Below are positions 1-8,191 of a DNA stretch of 37,946 nt, piece after piece; the first letter of the stretch is position 1, and every line of letters begins with the position of its first letter. Under the pieces are notes generated by a model. It saw nothing but the letters and a program-made list of their open reading frames with translations, made no database searches and was not told the origin of the DNA. Both the position numbers and the translations under genes were made by a program. The stretch is from Myxococcales bacterium (GTDB lineage Bacteria; Myxococcota_A; Polyangia; Polyangiales; Polyangiaceae): the NCBI GenBank assembly GCA_023248745.1, contig JAHFDZ010000022.1:1-37946 (forward strand), in the 5' to 3' direction.

Positions 1-1200
1 CGAACGCTCTGTGCTCTCTTCCCACTCTTCGTGGCATGTTCGAATTCCCCGGCCGCGGTTGATGCGAGTGTTGTAAGCGACGGATCACTCGCAGACGCCT
101 ATTCACTCGATGCCATAAGCGATGCCGGTGCGGATACAAGCGCCGACGCACAAGCAGATGTCGACGCGCAGGCTCCTGCCGACGCAAAGGCGGATGTGGA
201 CGCGCAGGCTCCTGCCGACGCAAAGGCAGACGTTATCGTCGACGCTGCGACGCCGACGTTTCTCTCGGGGACCTACTACCTCGAACCGTTCGGCACCCAA
301 CGCGGAGGAACCATTCGAGAGCTCAGTGGCAAGCTCACCCTCGCGCCCACGATCACGGGCATCGGCTTTGACGTGAACCCCGAGTTCATCGTGTCGACCG
401 ACAATGCGAGCACGCTTCGACTTACAAGTGCGCTCGGTGTTACGACGACGCTTACCGTCAAGGGTCTCTACGCGATGGTGCGTCCCGCGTTTTCGCCCGA
501 CGGGAAGTTTGTCGCCGTGCAGGCTACCGAGACGGCCGTCAACCCACCCAATCCTCCCGAGTACCTGACGATCTACAAAGTGAACACAACCACCGGCGAC
601 TGGACCAAGCTTGCGCCTGCGACGACCACGAAGCTCTCAGGCAATGAACTGCCCGAATGGTTTTCGGACGGTAAGCGCGTTTCGTTTCAGGGAATTGAAA
701 GCGACTGCAACATTCTTCGCGTCATCAACCTCAGTCCTCTGCAGACGTTGCTGACGATCAACAGTGGCGGCACAACCGGATGCTTTCAGTCGTCCGCGCA
801 GACAGGTCCTCGCTTTCACATGACGGTGAGCTCCGACTCGAAGAAGCTCTTGAGCGTCGGTCAAATGCAAACTTTCGACGCCGATACAGGTGCTCTCTTG
901 AGCGACATCCGTACACAGGTTCTCAATGAACTGACCGCGGCAGGCTATGCGCCCGACACGCGATTTTCGGGTCAAGGCAACGGCGGCACATTTCCGCTCG
1001 ATGGAACTTTCGCGAGCGGCGACAAGGAGATCATTTTCGACGGCGCGGTCTCAAAGAATGGCACCTATGGCGTCGTTCTTTGCACCATCAAGACCGATGG
1101 CACCGGGTTCTCGATCCTAAAGGGACCTCTCTCGGTGGACCCGTCGTTTTCGAACAACCACAATTTCTCGCAGGTCAATCCGACCGCGAAAAATTGGTAG
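1..1200 (+). CDS. Beta-propeller lipoprotein, 5' end outside window
   Basis: The frame is open from the first base. It begins inside a lipoprotein signal peptide whose hydrophobic core ends in the lipobox FVAC (Cys at codon 13 of the window), so the true start lies upstream; the GTG at 31 is inside the signal and is not the start. After the Cys comes an Ala/Asp-rich linker with a 12-residue tandem repeat, then a beta-rich body with TolB/WD40-like propeller signatures (FSPDGKFVAVQ, EWFSDGKRVSFQG). It is probably an outer- or inner-membrane-anchored periplasmic or surface protein. No catalytic motif is visible. It ends 122 bases before the convergent AraC-type gene. The function is unknown; the lipoprotein and propeller calls are firm to moderate. 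Confidence 0.8.
   Translation, partial: RTLCALFPLFVACSNSPAAVDASVVSDGSLADAYSLDAISDAGADTSADAQADVDAQAPADAKADVDAQAPADAKADVIVDAATPTFLSGTYYLEPFGTQRGGTIRELSGKLTLAPTITGIGFDVNPEFIVSTDNASTLRLTSALGVTTTLTVKGLYAMVRPAFSPDGKFVAVQATETAVNPPNPPEYLTIYKVNTTTGDWTKLAPATTTKLSGNELPEWFSDGKRVSFQGIESDCNILRVINLSPLQTLLTINSGGTTGCFQSSAQTGPRFHMTVSSDSKKLLSVGQMQTFDADTGALLSDIRTQVLNELTAAGYAPDTRFSGQGNGGTFPLDGTFASGDKEIIFDGAVSKNGTYGVVLCTIKTDGTGFSILKGPLSVDPSFSNNHNFSQVNPTAKNW
157..228 (+). repeat. Two tandem 36-bp in-frame repeats
   Basis: Two direct copies of a 36-base unit (157-192 and 193-228) differ at only two positions and encode DVDAQAPADAKA twice. They lie in the linker just after the lipobox, so copy-number change would alter linker length in whole-residue steps without shifting frame. 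The near-identity suggests recent duplication. Confidence 0.9.
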
Positions 1201-1322
1201 CAAACCGACACAGGTCACGCGCTCCAGGATGGTCTGTGGTGTCAGTCGCCGCATCGACGATAAGAAAGCGAATCCGAAAAGAACGCTGCGAGGACGTGAG
1301 TGTTGTTCACGCAACGCGCCGG

Positions 1323-2345
1323 CTACGAACGCTTCGCACCCATGGTCACGCGGTAGCGTCTGGGCGTTTCGCCATGCCAGCGTAAGAACGCACGATTGAA
1401 TGCGCTCTGATCCGAGAAGCCAAGCAGGTAGGCGGCTTGTCCCAGACTCAGCATCGGATCGGCCAGATAGATCCTTGCTTGTTCGCGACGCACTTCGTCG
1501 GCGACGGCGGCAAACGTCGTTCCTAGACTTTGCAACTTCCGCTGCAAGGAGCGCGATGACATCGCGAGCTTCTTCGCAACCATGCCCAGGTTTGTGTCGT
1601 CGAAGCAATGCAGAATCTGCATTCGCACGCTTGCGAGAAACGGCTCCTCGGTGCGAAACGAAGTAAGGGCGGCATCCGCTTTCTCTTCGACGATCGCGAG
1701 GAGCGTTGGGTCTGCCGCGAGCATGGGGGCAAGCAGTACCGCTGCGTCGAATGTGAGCGTGTGATCGGCTGCGTTGAACGTGACATTGGGACCAAAGATC
1801 TGATGGTGAAGCGACGGATCGTCTGGTGGTGCGTGCGCAAATGATGCAGCTTGAGGCACAAATGGTTGCCCTGTTGATTCTCGGACGAGGCGCGTGATGT
1901 TCGCGAACATGAATTCAATCGTGGGCCGCGGCATGGGAAGCCCCGATTCGCGCGGTGGATGGAGCAGCGTCACACGGTCTTCATTCTTGACGATGACGGT
2001 CCGTGCGTCGTCCTGCACGAGCCGTTCGTAACGCAACGCGCGCGGTATTGCCTCCCCAACGTTCGCGCTGGCGCGCACGATGTAACCAACGACTACCTCT
2101 TGGTAGGGGCTTACGGCGGCGGAGAGACGAAGGCCAAAATTCTCATCGCCGGTGAGCCTCGTGGCGGCGCCCCAAAGATCGATCATCGTTTCGACGGGAA
2201 CTCGTGCATCGCGATCGTTCAGCGTCTCCTGCGTTAGGGCAATACCTTCGAGCAGCTGCTGCATTGGGATGCCCAGTGCACCCGCCCCCGTGACGACCAA
2301 GCGTGCCATTGGGGCCGCCACCGTCTTGCCGCTAAGCGACTTCAT
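1323..2345 (-). CDS. AraC-family transcriptional regulator (340 aa)
   Basis: The N-terminal part (about residues 15-200) resembles the arabinose-binding-like domain of AraC regulators of the OruR/ArgR-like group. The C-terminal part holds the two AraC helix-turn-helix motifs: LGMVAKKLAMSSRSLQRKLQ near 253-272, and LSLGQAAYLLGFSDQSAFNR near 299-318, followed by the typical GETPRRYR end. The ATG at 2345 is chosen because the longer frame would need a TTG at 2417 and would run into the upstream gene. It lies 31 bases downstream of the four-TM protein gene on the same strand, so the two are probably co-transcribed. The ligand and targets are unknown. Confidence 0.9.
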   Translation of the reverse strand: MKSLSGKTVAAPMARLVVTGAGALGIPMQQLLEGIALTQETLNDRDARVPVETMIDLWGAATRLTGDENFGLRLSAAVSPYQEVVVGYIVRASANVGEAIPRALRYERLVQDDARTVIVKNEDRVTLLHPPRESGLPMPRPTIEFMFANITRLVRESTGQPFVPQAASFAHAPPDDPSLHHQIFGPNVTFNAADHTLTFDAAVLLAPMLAADPTLLAIVEEKADAALTSFRTEEPFLASVRMQILHCFDDTNLGMVAKKLAMSSRSLQRKLQSLGTTFAAVADEVRREQARIYLADPMLSLGQAAYLLGFSDQSAFNRAFLRWHGETPRRYRVTMGAKRS

Positions 2346-2376
2346 CGAAGGCAGTCTATCTGAGACCGGGAGAACC

Positions 2377-2850
2377 TCACACGCGCCGTTCACCAAAAAC
2401 AAACCGCACAAGTGCAATGCCGCTCACCTTCGCGACGAGGAGAGAGACAATGAGACCCGTGCCCCACCGCGCGAGAAGCGTGCGATCGCAGTCAACACCT
2501 AAGTCGAAGGCGCTTTCCCACGTGTGGCCAATGAACGCGACGAAGGCTGCTCGCATGAAGAGTCCTCCAACAAACGACCCGAGCGCGCCTGTCCAGAACG
2601 CGCGCGCGCGAACAGGAACTTTTCGCATCTTGGTCACGCGTAGTCCAACGTCGACGACCGCCGTGAGCGAGGCAAACAACATGCTGAAAAAGAACGCTGC
2701 CACAATGCCGAGGAGCAGCGATAGAACGCGACCGACAACGCCGACACCATGCACGAGGCAAGAGAGCACGGTCGTCGCCTCGGTGACCAAGAGTACACCA
2801 GCAAAAGTTGGCCATAGCCAAGCAAGGACGGAGCGGTTTTCCTTCGACAT
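2377..2850 (-). CDS. Four-TM integral membrane protein (157 aa)
   Basis: The start at 2850 is fixed by a strong GAGGAGG ribosome site about 7 bases upstream; a longer frame to 2970 lacks one. Four hydrophobic spans are visible, roughly at residues 9-30, 36-64, 85-110 and 128-150. The third contains GSFVGGLFMRAAFVAFIG and the fourth ends in a short basic tail. There are no catalytic motifs and the family is not recognised. The gene lies directly upstream of the AraC-type regulator and is divergent from the secreted protein gene at 3082; a transport or signalling role linked to the regulator is possible but unproven. Confidence 0.75.
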   Translation of the reverse strand: MSKENRSVLAWLWPTFAGVLLVTEATTVLSCLVHGVGVVGRVLSLLLGIVAAFFFSMLFASLTAVVDVGLRVTKMRKVPVRARAFWTGALGSFVGGLFMRAAFVAFIGHTWESAFDLGVDCDRTLLARWGTGLIVSLLVAKVSGIALVRFVFGERRV

Positions 2851-2867
2851 CGCGATGAGCCTCCTCA

Positions 2868-2892
2868 GGTAAGCAAGGCTTAGACGCTTACC
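2868..2892 (-). promoter_or_regulatory. Inverted repeat next to the ribosome site of the four-TM gene
   Basis: A perfect 7-bp inverted repeat, GGTAAGC with an 11-base loop and then GCTTACC, abuts the GAGGAGG ribosome site of the gene starting at 2850. It could be an operator (for example for the neighbouring AraC-type protein) or an mRNA leader hairpin that modulates translation. Only the sequence symmetry supports it. Confidence 0.35.
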
Positions 2893-3081
2893 CGACTCCA
2901 GCGATTCATTGTGGGTTGAGACGTAGAATTCGAAAAATTCCACGTGCTTGCATTGCGCGGTGAGCGCCATCGCTGCGGGCGCGACAGGTCAACGGTGTGC
3001 ATCCCCATGAACCCATCAGGGTCCAAGGACCGTCGATCAGAATTTCTAGATCTCGCTTCGTTTTGGAGCGTTAGAAGGAGC

Positions 3082-3591
3082 ATGTTCCGATTTCGATTCG
3101 TCATGCTTATTGCGGTTAGCATCGCGGCTTTGCCGAAAGCCGCCCATGCGGGCTCCCAGGAGTTCATTCGCGCAAACGTTGACGGCGCCAAACGATCCAA
3201 GACCGAAGCCACCGCCCAAACGATCGAAGCCGGCGCGGACTGCAACGGATATACCACCGTGGAAAGCAAGGACCGCATGCTCGTCATCGTCGTCCAGAAG
3301 GCCACGAAGCCCGGCACCTATGGTTGCGCCTTCTACGATTTCAAGTCGAGTGCCCACGCTTATCAAGGAATCGCAGGGACGTGCAAAGCCACGATCACAC
3401 GCTTCGGTCCCGTAGGCTCGCATATCGTGGGTACGGTGAGAGGCACGTTGGCCCAGTTAGACTCCCCTTCGTTCGCGGGGGACTTCAGAGTTCGTCGCGT
3501 CGGAAGCGGGCACTGCTCTGGACCGACGCGGCCGCCGCTCCACGCAGCGACGGTTGCGACCGACGCTCGTGCAAGAAATCGGATACGATAA
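3082..3591 (+). CDS. Secreted protein of unknown function (169 aa)
   Basis: The ATG at 3082 begins a clear Sec signal peptide (basic MFRFRF, hydrophobic core, cleavage after KAAHA near residue 20). The AAGGAG immediately before it is only one base away, so the ATG at 3103 is an alternative start that would shorten the signal. The mature part has four Cys residues (in DCNGY, YGCAF, GTCKA and GHCSG), consistent with disulphides outside the cytoplasm, and beta-rich hydrophobic runs (MLVIVVQKA). No known family is recognised. It is transcribed divergently from the four-TM/AraC pair and convergently with the DUF1176 gene. Confidence 0.7.
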   Translation: MFRFRFVMLIAVSIAALPKAAHAGSQEFIRANVDGAKRSKTEATAQTIEAGADCNGYTTVESKDRMLVIVVQKATKPGTYGCAFYDFKSSAHAYQGIAGTCKATITRFGPVGSHIVGTVRGTLAQLDSPSFAGDFRVRRVGSGHCSGPTRPPLHAATVATDARARNRIR

Positions 3592-3632
3592 CTTTGCTTG
3601 TCGCGACGCTGAACTCGACTTCGGTCGATGGT

Positions 3633-3649
3633 CTGCATGCCTCATGCAG
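3633..3649 (+). terminator. Hairpin between convergent genes
   Basis: CTGCATG-CCT-CATGCAG forms a 7-bp stem with a 3-base loop, 41 bases after the stop of the secreted protein gene. No good T-run follows, so termination here is only a possibility. Confidence 0.3.
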
Positions 3650-3757
3650 GTCAATTTCCGCGTTGTTTTCGGCGCCGGAAATAGCGCGGACTGCCATTAT
3701 TTATGGGGTCTCATGAGCAAAAGTCCGGAAAATGGTCGCAGCGAAGCCAAAGAAGCT

Positions 3758-5089
3758 TCACGGCTTTCGTCGGCATTGCGGGAGCGACCCGCCCGCAGTC
3801 TGCGAGCGGTCGCACACCATGGGGCGCTTTTTATCCTCGTGGGTGGCCCATGGCGTGTCGGCACGAGGATCTTTGCAGTCAGAATCGTCAACGCACACCA
3901 CGCCACAGTTGGCGCGGCTGTCATTGTTGAAGACGCAGCCACCTTGGGCGCCCGTGCCGTCGCTCAAACAGATCTCTCCACGCGAACAATCCTTCGAGCG
4001 CTTGCAAATGCCATTGGTTGACGCCTTGAGACAATAGCCGCCGCGGCTGCACGTCGTGCCCGGCGTGCGGCATGTTGTGGTGCAGCGCTCGATGCTTTGA
4101 CATTCCTTTTCAGGGCGTGCTGAACAGCGAAGAACCTCGCCGTTGCTTGCGCTCGCACCCAGCGACGGGTGATCGATTCCGCAGCAAATCGCACCGGCCG
4201 CGCACGTGGATGAGTCGTTGCAAAGCGCAAGATGTGCGTTCGCGCCGCCGCACAACGCGTCTGCGGCATCGAGGAGTTTGCTTTTGCCATCGGACGTTGA
4301 GACCTCGATCGTCTTGAGGGAAGGCGTCCTTGCCACGCACCGCTTGTTGGTGTTGTCCGGCGCTGCGCAACAAGCTTCGGTGTTGGCGTCGCACGTCGCG
4401 TTCCCGCACTCGAGTGCGGCTTTGAGTGGTACGACGGGCCACTTGCGTGGGTCGTTGTGATTCCCCGTGCTGTCATTGCACACGTCTCGCGCACGAAGCT
4501 CGAGGAGCGACAGGCCATCGCTTACGAACCGATACGTTGCCAGAAATCCGCAGTCACCGAGCCCGCGCGATTTGTGCGCCACCTCAAGGTCGCCCCCATT
4601 GGTTCCCTTTGAAACGAGGCCAAACGTTTCCGGCTCGTCGTACTTGGGTGGCAACGGCAAGTGTACGAGTCTTCCCTTGGGTGGCGTGGTCGATTCGTCC
4701 CATAGCGCAAGGAGTTGCGACGGCTGATAGGCGCCCGCCGCGCAACCGATCGAGACGACAAATGTGTGCGGCGCGACCTCGAAAAATTCGAGTTGAGCAT
4801 CGCTCGTGTTGGCGCGCGTTTTTGCGAAGGCCTCTTCGCATGAGTCAGACCACTTGAGCTCAGCCTTCCACCGTGCGCGATCGGCGCGCGATCGCGAGGC
4901 CGTCGAGAGTAAAGGCGGTAACGGCCGCGCTGCTGCGGCAGGCGTCGCGCTCTTGACTTGAGGCGCATTTGAAACTGTCGCCTCAAGAGGGACCGCGCGC
5001 TTGCCGGGCTCGTTGCAACAGGCAAGTGCCATCGGCACCGCGAGAATGGAACAAAGTTCGAAGTATTTCGAAGATAAGACCGCGCGCAT
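3758..5089 (-). CDS. DUF1176 lipoprotein with Cys-rich C-terminal half (443 aa)
   Basis: The start is set by an ideal AGGAGG site 5 bases upstream of the ATG at 5089. The signal peptide ends in MALACC (Cys at 24 or 25), so it is probably a lipoprotein. Residues about 75-222 match the DUF1176 pattern: scattered substitutions around QLLALWDES and the diagnostic SRGLGDCG (174-181), then LLELRARDVC and a closing DPRKWPVV. After this the protein turns into a Cys-rich tail of about 210 residues with spaced C-C pairs (ACCAAPD, AICCGID, CTTTCRTPGTTC, CVDDSDCKD) resembling the disulphide-rich stalks common in myxobacterial surface proteins. The role of DUF1176 is unknown. Convergent with the gene ending at 3591. 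Confidence 0.82.
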   Translation of the reverse strand: MRAVLSSKYFELCSILAVPMALACCNEPGKRAVPLEATVSNAPQVKSATPAAAARPLPPLLSTASRSRADRARWKAELKWSDSCEEAFAKTRANTSDAQLEFFEVAPHTFVVSIGCAAGAYQPSQLLALWDESTTPPKGRLVHLPLPPKYDEPETFGLVSKGTNGGDLEVAHKSRGLGDCGFLATYRFVSDGLSLLELRARDVCNDSTGNHNDPRKWPVVPLKAALECGNATCDANTEACCAAPDNTNKRCVARTPSLKTIEVSTSDGKSKLLDAADALCGGANAHLALCNDSSTCAAGAICCGIDHPSLGASASNGEVLRCSARPEKECQSIERCTTTCRTPGTTCSRGGYCLKASTNGICKRSKDCSRGEICLSDGTGAQGGCVFNNDSRANCGVVCVDDSDCKDPRADTPWATHEDKKRPMVCDRSQTAGGSLPQCRRKP

Positions 5090-5320
5090 GGGAACCTCCT
5101 AAGTAAAGACGCCAGCGCTCGCGTGTATCTTCCCCGGTCGTGCGCGTGCGTGGGGTGTAGTGACCGACGACCCTCCATAGCGCAAGCGAACCGAGAGCGA
5201 TGCTTCGTCGAGCTCTTCGCTCCTGTTGTCGTGAAAGAACACGAGAAACGCCATCGCAACCATGCCCGAACCATTCGAGAAGCCAAATCGCTGCGCCTGG
5301 GCTAATGGGCACACGACTTG

Positions 5321-6862
5321 ATGCGCGCAAGAAGTCGGCAAACGGCAATCGAATGGATCGCCTTCGTGCTCAGCGTGGCGCTCTTTGCCTATCGCGTGCG
5401 GCTTTCGTGGAACGACTCTGTCGACGACGTCTACATCTACGTCCGCTACGCGCGAAACTTCGCCGAGCACGGTCAGCTCGCATTCAATCTTGGCGACCCA
5501 GTAGAGGGATTCTCAAGCCCCATATGGATGCTCATGCTGGGTGCACTGTGGAAGTTTGGAGCGGTGGGGCTAACCCCTGCGCGCGTGCTCTCGGTCCTGT
5601 GCTCAATGGCAACAATAGTTGTTTCATTTAAGACGCTTCGCGCACTGAAGGTGCAATGGGCGTCGCTTTGGATTCTTGCGGTGATGTCGCTCGACTGTGA
5701 CTTGGCGCGTTGGGCGGTGTCGGGCATGGATACGCCGCTCTTGGCGCTCGGCTTTTCGTGCGTGCTGCTCGCTGCAGCGTTGGAAAAGGTTCGTTTGCTC
5801 GCCGTGACGATTGGCGTACTTCCGTGGCTGCGTCCTGAGGGGCTCTTCGTCGGAGGCGTATTGGGCGTCTTGCTGCTCGCGCATTCACAGACGAGGCGCG
5901 CCGCATGGCTTGCGATTGTTCCCGTTGCGTTGCTTGTCGCGCTTCGGCTTTCCATCTTTCGCGATCTCTTGCCCAACACGTTTTACGCAAAGATGACAAC
6001 GAGTGGAGAGCGCGTGTATTCGGGTTTCACGTACGTGTGGACGTTCATCACGCGACGGCCCGCACTCACGTTGCTCGGTGCGTTTGCGATGACACAAGGT
6101 CTTCGCAGCTCGCTCGCCGCACGCGTGGCAATTGTTACTACAATCGCTACATTTGTCTTCGCGTGGTCGGCCCACGGCGATTGGATGGCCAACCATCGAT
6201 TTCTCGTGCCGACGCTCGCGTGCCTTCTTGTCGCGGCAGCGACGCTTCAAAAATGGGTCCCGATCGCGCTTGTTGTTCTGTGCGCTGAGACCTTCGCTTC
6301 GACGAGGCGACGACTCGATCAAGCGTGGCGTGGCGACGAGGCGGTTGCCGATGCACTTGTGACACTGGTGCCTGACGCAATTGTGAAGCCCGAACCTCTC
6401 GATTGGATGCCGAGCCACATCCTTCGTAACCTCTCGTATTACGTGATGCCCGGCGAAACGGTTGCACATGTCGACATGGGACAACTTCCGTACGTGATGC
6501 ACGACGTTAAGTTTCTTGACGGTTTCGGTCTCGTCGATCGCGATGTTGCCAAGTTCACCTACTCGCCGACCGACGCCAAGAGGAAGCGTGTGGCCGACGT
6601 GTTCTTTCAGACGAGCCCATCGGCCGCAGTGTTGGTGGTGAAGAAAAGTGACGAACATCCGGTCACGCTCGGGCAGATGGCGTTCTTTTCTGATCCGCGT
6701 TTCTCAGAGCGCTATCGCGAACAGTCGCGGGTCGGGACCTGGGGCGGCAATCTTTGCGTGATCTTCGTGCGCCGCGATCGCACGGCTTTCGATGAGCCCA
6801 CTGCAAAACGGAACGAGGAGCATTGGCTGTCGGCGGTTCCAGACGTGCGTTCGACGTTGTGA
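5321..6862 (+). CDS. GT-C fold membrane glycosyltransferase, AftB-like (513 aa)
   Basis: A polytopic membrane protein with roughly ten hydrophobic segments in its first 330 residues and a soluble C-terminal part. The first loop carries DDVYIYVRYARNFAEHGQL followed by an EGFSSPIW stretch. This is the paired-Asp motif and downstream signature of GT-C enzymes of the mycobacterial AftB arabinofuranosyltransferase type, which use polyprenyl-phosphate sugar donors at the outer face of the inner membrane. The second Met (ATG at 5321) is preferred over the TTG at 5318. There are no neighbouring sugar-pathway genes, so donor and acceptor cannot be inferred. It ends 13 bases before the convergent DUF1801 gene. 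Confidence 0.78.
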   Translation: MRARSRQTAIEWIAFVLSVALFAYRVRLSWNDSVDDVYIYVRYARNFAEHGQLAFNLGDPVEGFSSPIWMLMLGALWKFGAVGLTPARVLSVLCSMATIVVSFKTLRALKVQWASLWILAVMSLDCDLARWAVSGMDTPLLALGFSCVLLAAALEKVRLLAVTIGVLPWLRPEGLFVGGVLGVLLLAHSQTRRAAWLAIVPVALLVALRLSIFRDLLPNTFYAKMTTSGERVYSGFTYVWTFITRRPALTLLGAFAMTQGLRSSLAARVAIVTTIATFVFAWSAHGDWMANHRFLVPTLACLLVAAATLQKWVPIALVVLCAETFASTRRRLDQAWRGDEAVADALVTLVPDAIVKPEPLDWMPSHILRNLSYYVMPGETVAHVDMGQLPYVMHDVKFLDGFGLVDRDVAKFTYSPTDAKRKRVADVFFQTSPSAAVLVVKKSDEHPVTLGQMAFFSDPRFSERYREQSRVGTWGGNLCVIFVRRDRTAFDEPTAKRNEEHWLSAVPDVRSTL

Positions 6863-6875
6863 GGCGTGCAGCGGC

Positions 6876-7388
6876 TTACGGAACCCACCCGGGCAACGCA
6901 GCCGCTTGCTGCACCCACTTTGTCATCTGTGTGTCGTCGCGCGTGTCGCTTTCGCGGATGTCGAGGTAGCGCACGTCTTTGCTCTTGCTCGGCCCCGGCG
7001 GGATGGGTCGCAGTGACGTGCCGCGGAAGAAAGTCACCTTGACGTAATGCGTGAAGCAGTGGACGCCGAGAAACCAGCCCTTGCCGTCGATGCCGTAGAA
7101 CGGCGAGTTCCACTTCACGGCCTTGTGAACGTTGGGCACGCTGCGCACAATGAGCGCGTCGAGCCAGCGGCAGGCGTCGCGCTTCCAACCCGGCACCGCG
7201 GCGATGTACGCCTGCACCGGGGCGTTCCCGTCGGCCTTCGCAATTTGCGGATTGCCACCTGTGAGGAGTTTTGGTGACTTGGCCTCACGCGCACCCGGCT
7301 TGGATTTAGTGGCCGCTGCCTTCGGTGTGGACTTGGGTGTGGAGGCCGACTTGCGCGGCTTGCGTGAGCGCGATGTTTCCTTCGTCAT
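6876..7388 (-). CDS. DUF1801 (YdhG-like) protein with basic N-terminal tail (170 aa)
   Basis: Residues about 55-168 match the DUF1801/YdhG fold: VQAYIAAVPGWKRDACRWLD, then VHKAVKWNSPFYGIDGKGWF, then VKVTFFRGTSLRP and a DVRYLDIRE strand. The first 45 residues are Lys/Ser/Thr/Ala/Pro-rich, like a histone-H1-type tail, and may bind nucleic acid. The core family is small and cytoplasmic with poorly defined function. It lies 71 bases downstream of the GNAT gene on the same strand, so the two are probably co-transcribed. Confidence 0.88.
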   Translation of the reverse strand: MTKETSRSRKPRKSASTPKSTPKAAATKSKPGAREAKSPKLLTGGNPQIAKADGNAPVQAYIAAVPGWKRDACRWLDALIVRSVPNVHKAVKWNSPFYGIDGKGWFLGVHCFTHYVKVTFFRGTSLRPIPPGPSKSKDVRYLDIRESDTRDDTQMTKWVQQAAALPGWVP

Positions 7389-7459
7389 GGTGCCTCGTTC
7401 AGTGGGTGCGTGGCGTGCTTACGAAGTTCTTTCGAGCAGCTCGAAGAGCCCATCATGTC

Positions 7460-7978
7460 TCATGGTCCAACCCACAGCGCCATGTAGACGTCGTCCAAAT
7501 AGCGATCGGGCCCCAACTTCAGTCGCTTGATCTTTCGTCCCTCTTCCACAAATCCAAAGCGCTTGTAAAGCGCTATGGCCCTCTCGTTCGAAGATCGCAC
7601 TTGCAGTTCGATCTTTTCGAGCGCCGCATTCGATACGGACCACGCGATCAATTCGGTCATGAGCGTCTTGCCGTACCCCATGCCTTCAAAGCCTTCATGA
7701 ATGGCAATCGTGAGGCGCACCACGTGGGCAGTCACCTCCAGATCGAGCGGATCCAGCAGGGCATGACCGACGATGCCGCCTTTGTCTTCAACGACCAGAT
7801 AGATGCCCGAATTGCTCTTACTGAGTTTCAGAATCTTCTCTCGGAAGGCCTCGTCTCTCAGCTCGTGCGGTCTTGAGGCGAGTCTCCCAGGGAGCTTTGC
7901 GATTGCGCGCTCAGCGTCGGCGAGTTTCTCCGCGTCTGCTGGTAGCGCCTTTCTGATCGAGCAAGCGTCAGGCGGCAT
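7460..7978 (-). CDS. GNAT family N-acetyltransferase (172 aa)
   Basis: A single GNAT domain filling the protein. Motif A is seen as VVRLTIAIHEGFEGMGYGK (86-104), with the acetyl-CoA pyrophosphate loop EGMGYGK, and motif B as NERAIALYKRFGF (131-143). Acetyl-CoA-dependent acetylation of a small molecule or protein amine is expected; the substrate is unknown. The end of the protein (LGPDRYLDDVYMALWV) is typical of RimI/PhnO-like members. It is the first gene of a probable two-gene unit with the DUF1801 gene. Confidence 0.92.
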   Translation of the reverse strand: MPPDACSIRKALPADAEKLADAERAIAKLPGRLASRPHELRDEAFREKILKLSKSNSGIYLVVEDKGGIVGHALLDPLDLEVTAHVVRLTIAIHEGFEGMGYGKTLMTELIAWSVSNAALEKIELQVRSSNERAIALYKRFGFVEEGRKIKRLKLGPDRYLDDVYMALWVGP

Positions 7979-8066
7979 GCCCTTCGATTACCACTGCCGC
8001 GATACGCGGTCGAAGTTGACATGGCAGCGCGGATTTAGCCGCTCTCTGAGATCGTCCTCGCGCCCA

Positions 8067-8189
8067 TCATGTCGACATGTTGTTGCCTACCCAGGTGCCG
8101 CTATGCACCCAGCCCTTGTCCTTCGCGTCCTTCGCCTTCGTGTCGCTCGGCGCACCTTTGTAGTACTTCGAGGTGACCCTATAGGTGGT
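8067..8189 (-). pseudogene. Possible C-terminal remnant of a lost gene
   Basis: An open stretch of 40 codons bounded upstream by an in-frame TGA at 8190-8192 and with no usable start codon. Its translation (TTYRVTSKYYKGAPSDTK, later GWVHSGTWVG) looks protein-like, with alternating charged and aromatic residues, rather than the Arg/Ser/Pro-rich shadow typical of this GC-rich DNA. It may be the tail of a decayed gene. The parent family was not recognised, and chance is a real alternative. Confidence 0.25.
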
Positions 8190-8191
8190 TC

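Noticed and set aside
3554-4021. 155-codon plus-strand frame antisense to the DUF1176 gene
   Set aside because: It is a shadow of a gene with strong ribosome site, signal peptide and family match on the other strand.
5099-5263. A 54-codon minus-strand frame ending just before the DUF1176 gene
   Set aside because: Its TAG overlaps the ribosome site of that gene, which is suggestive, but it lacks a good ribosome site of its own and the translation is not convincingly protein-like.
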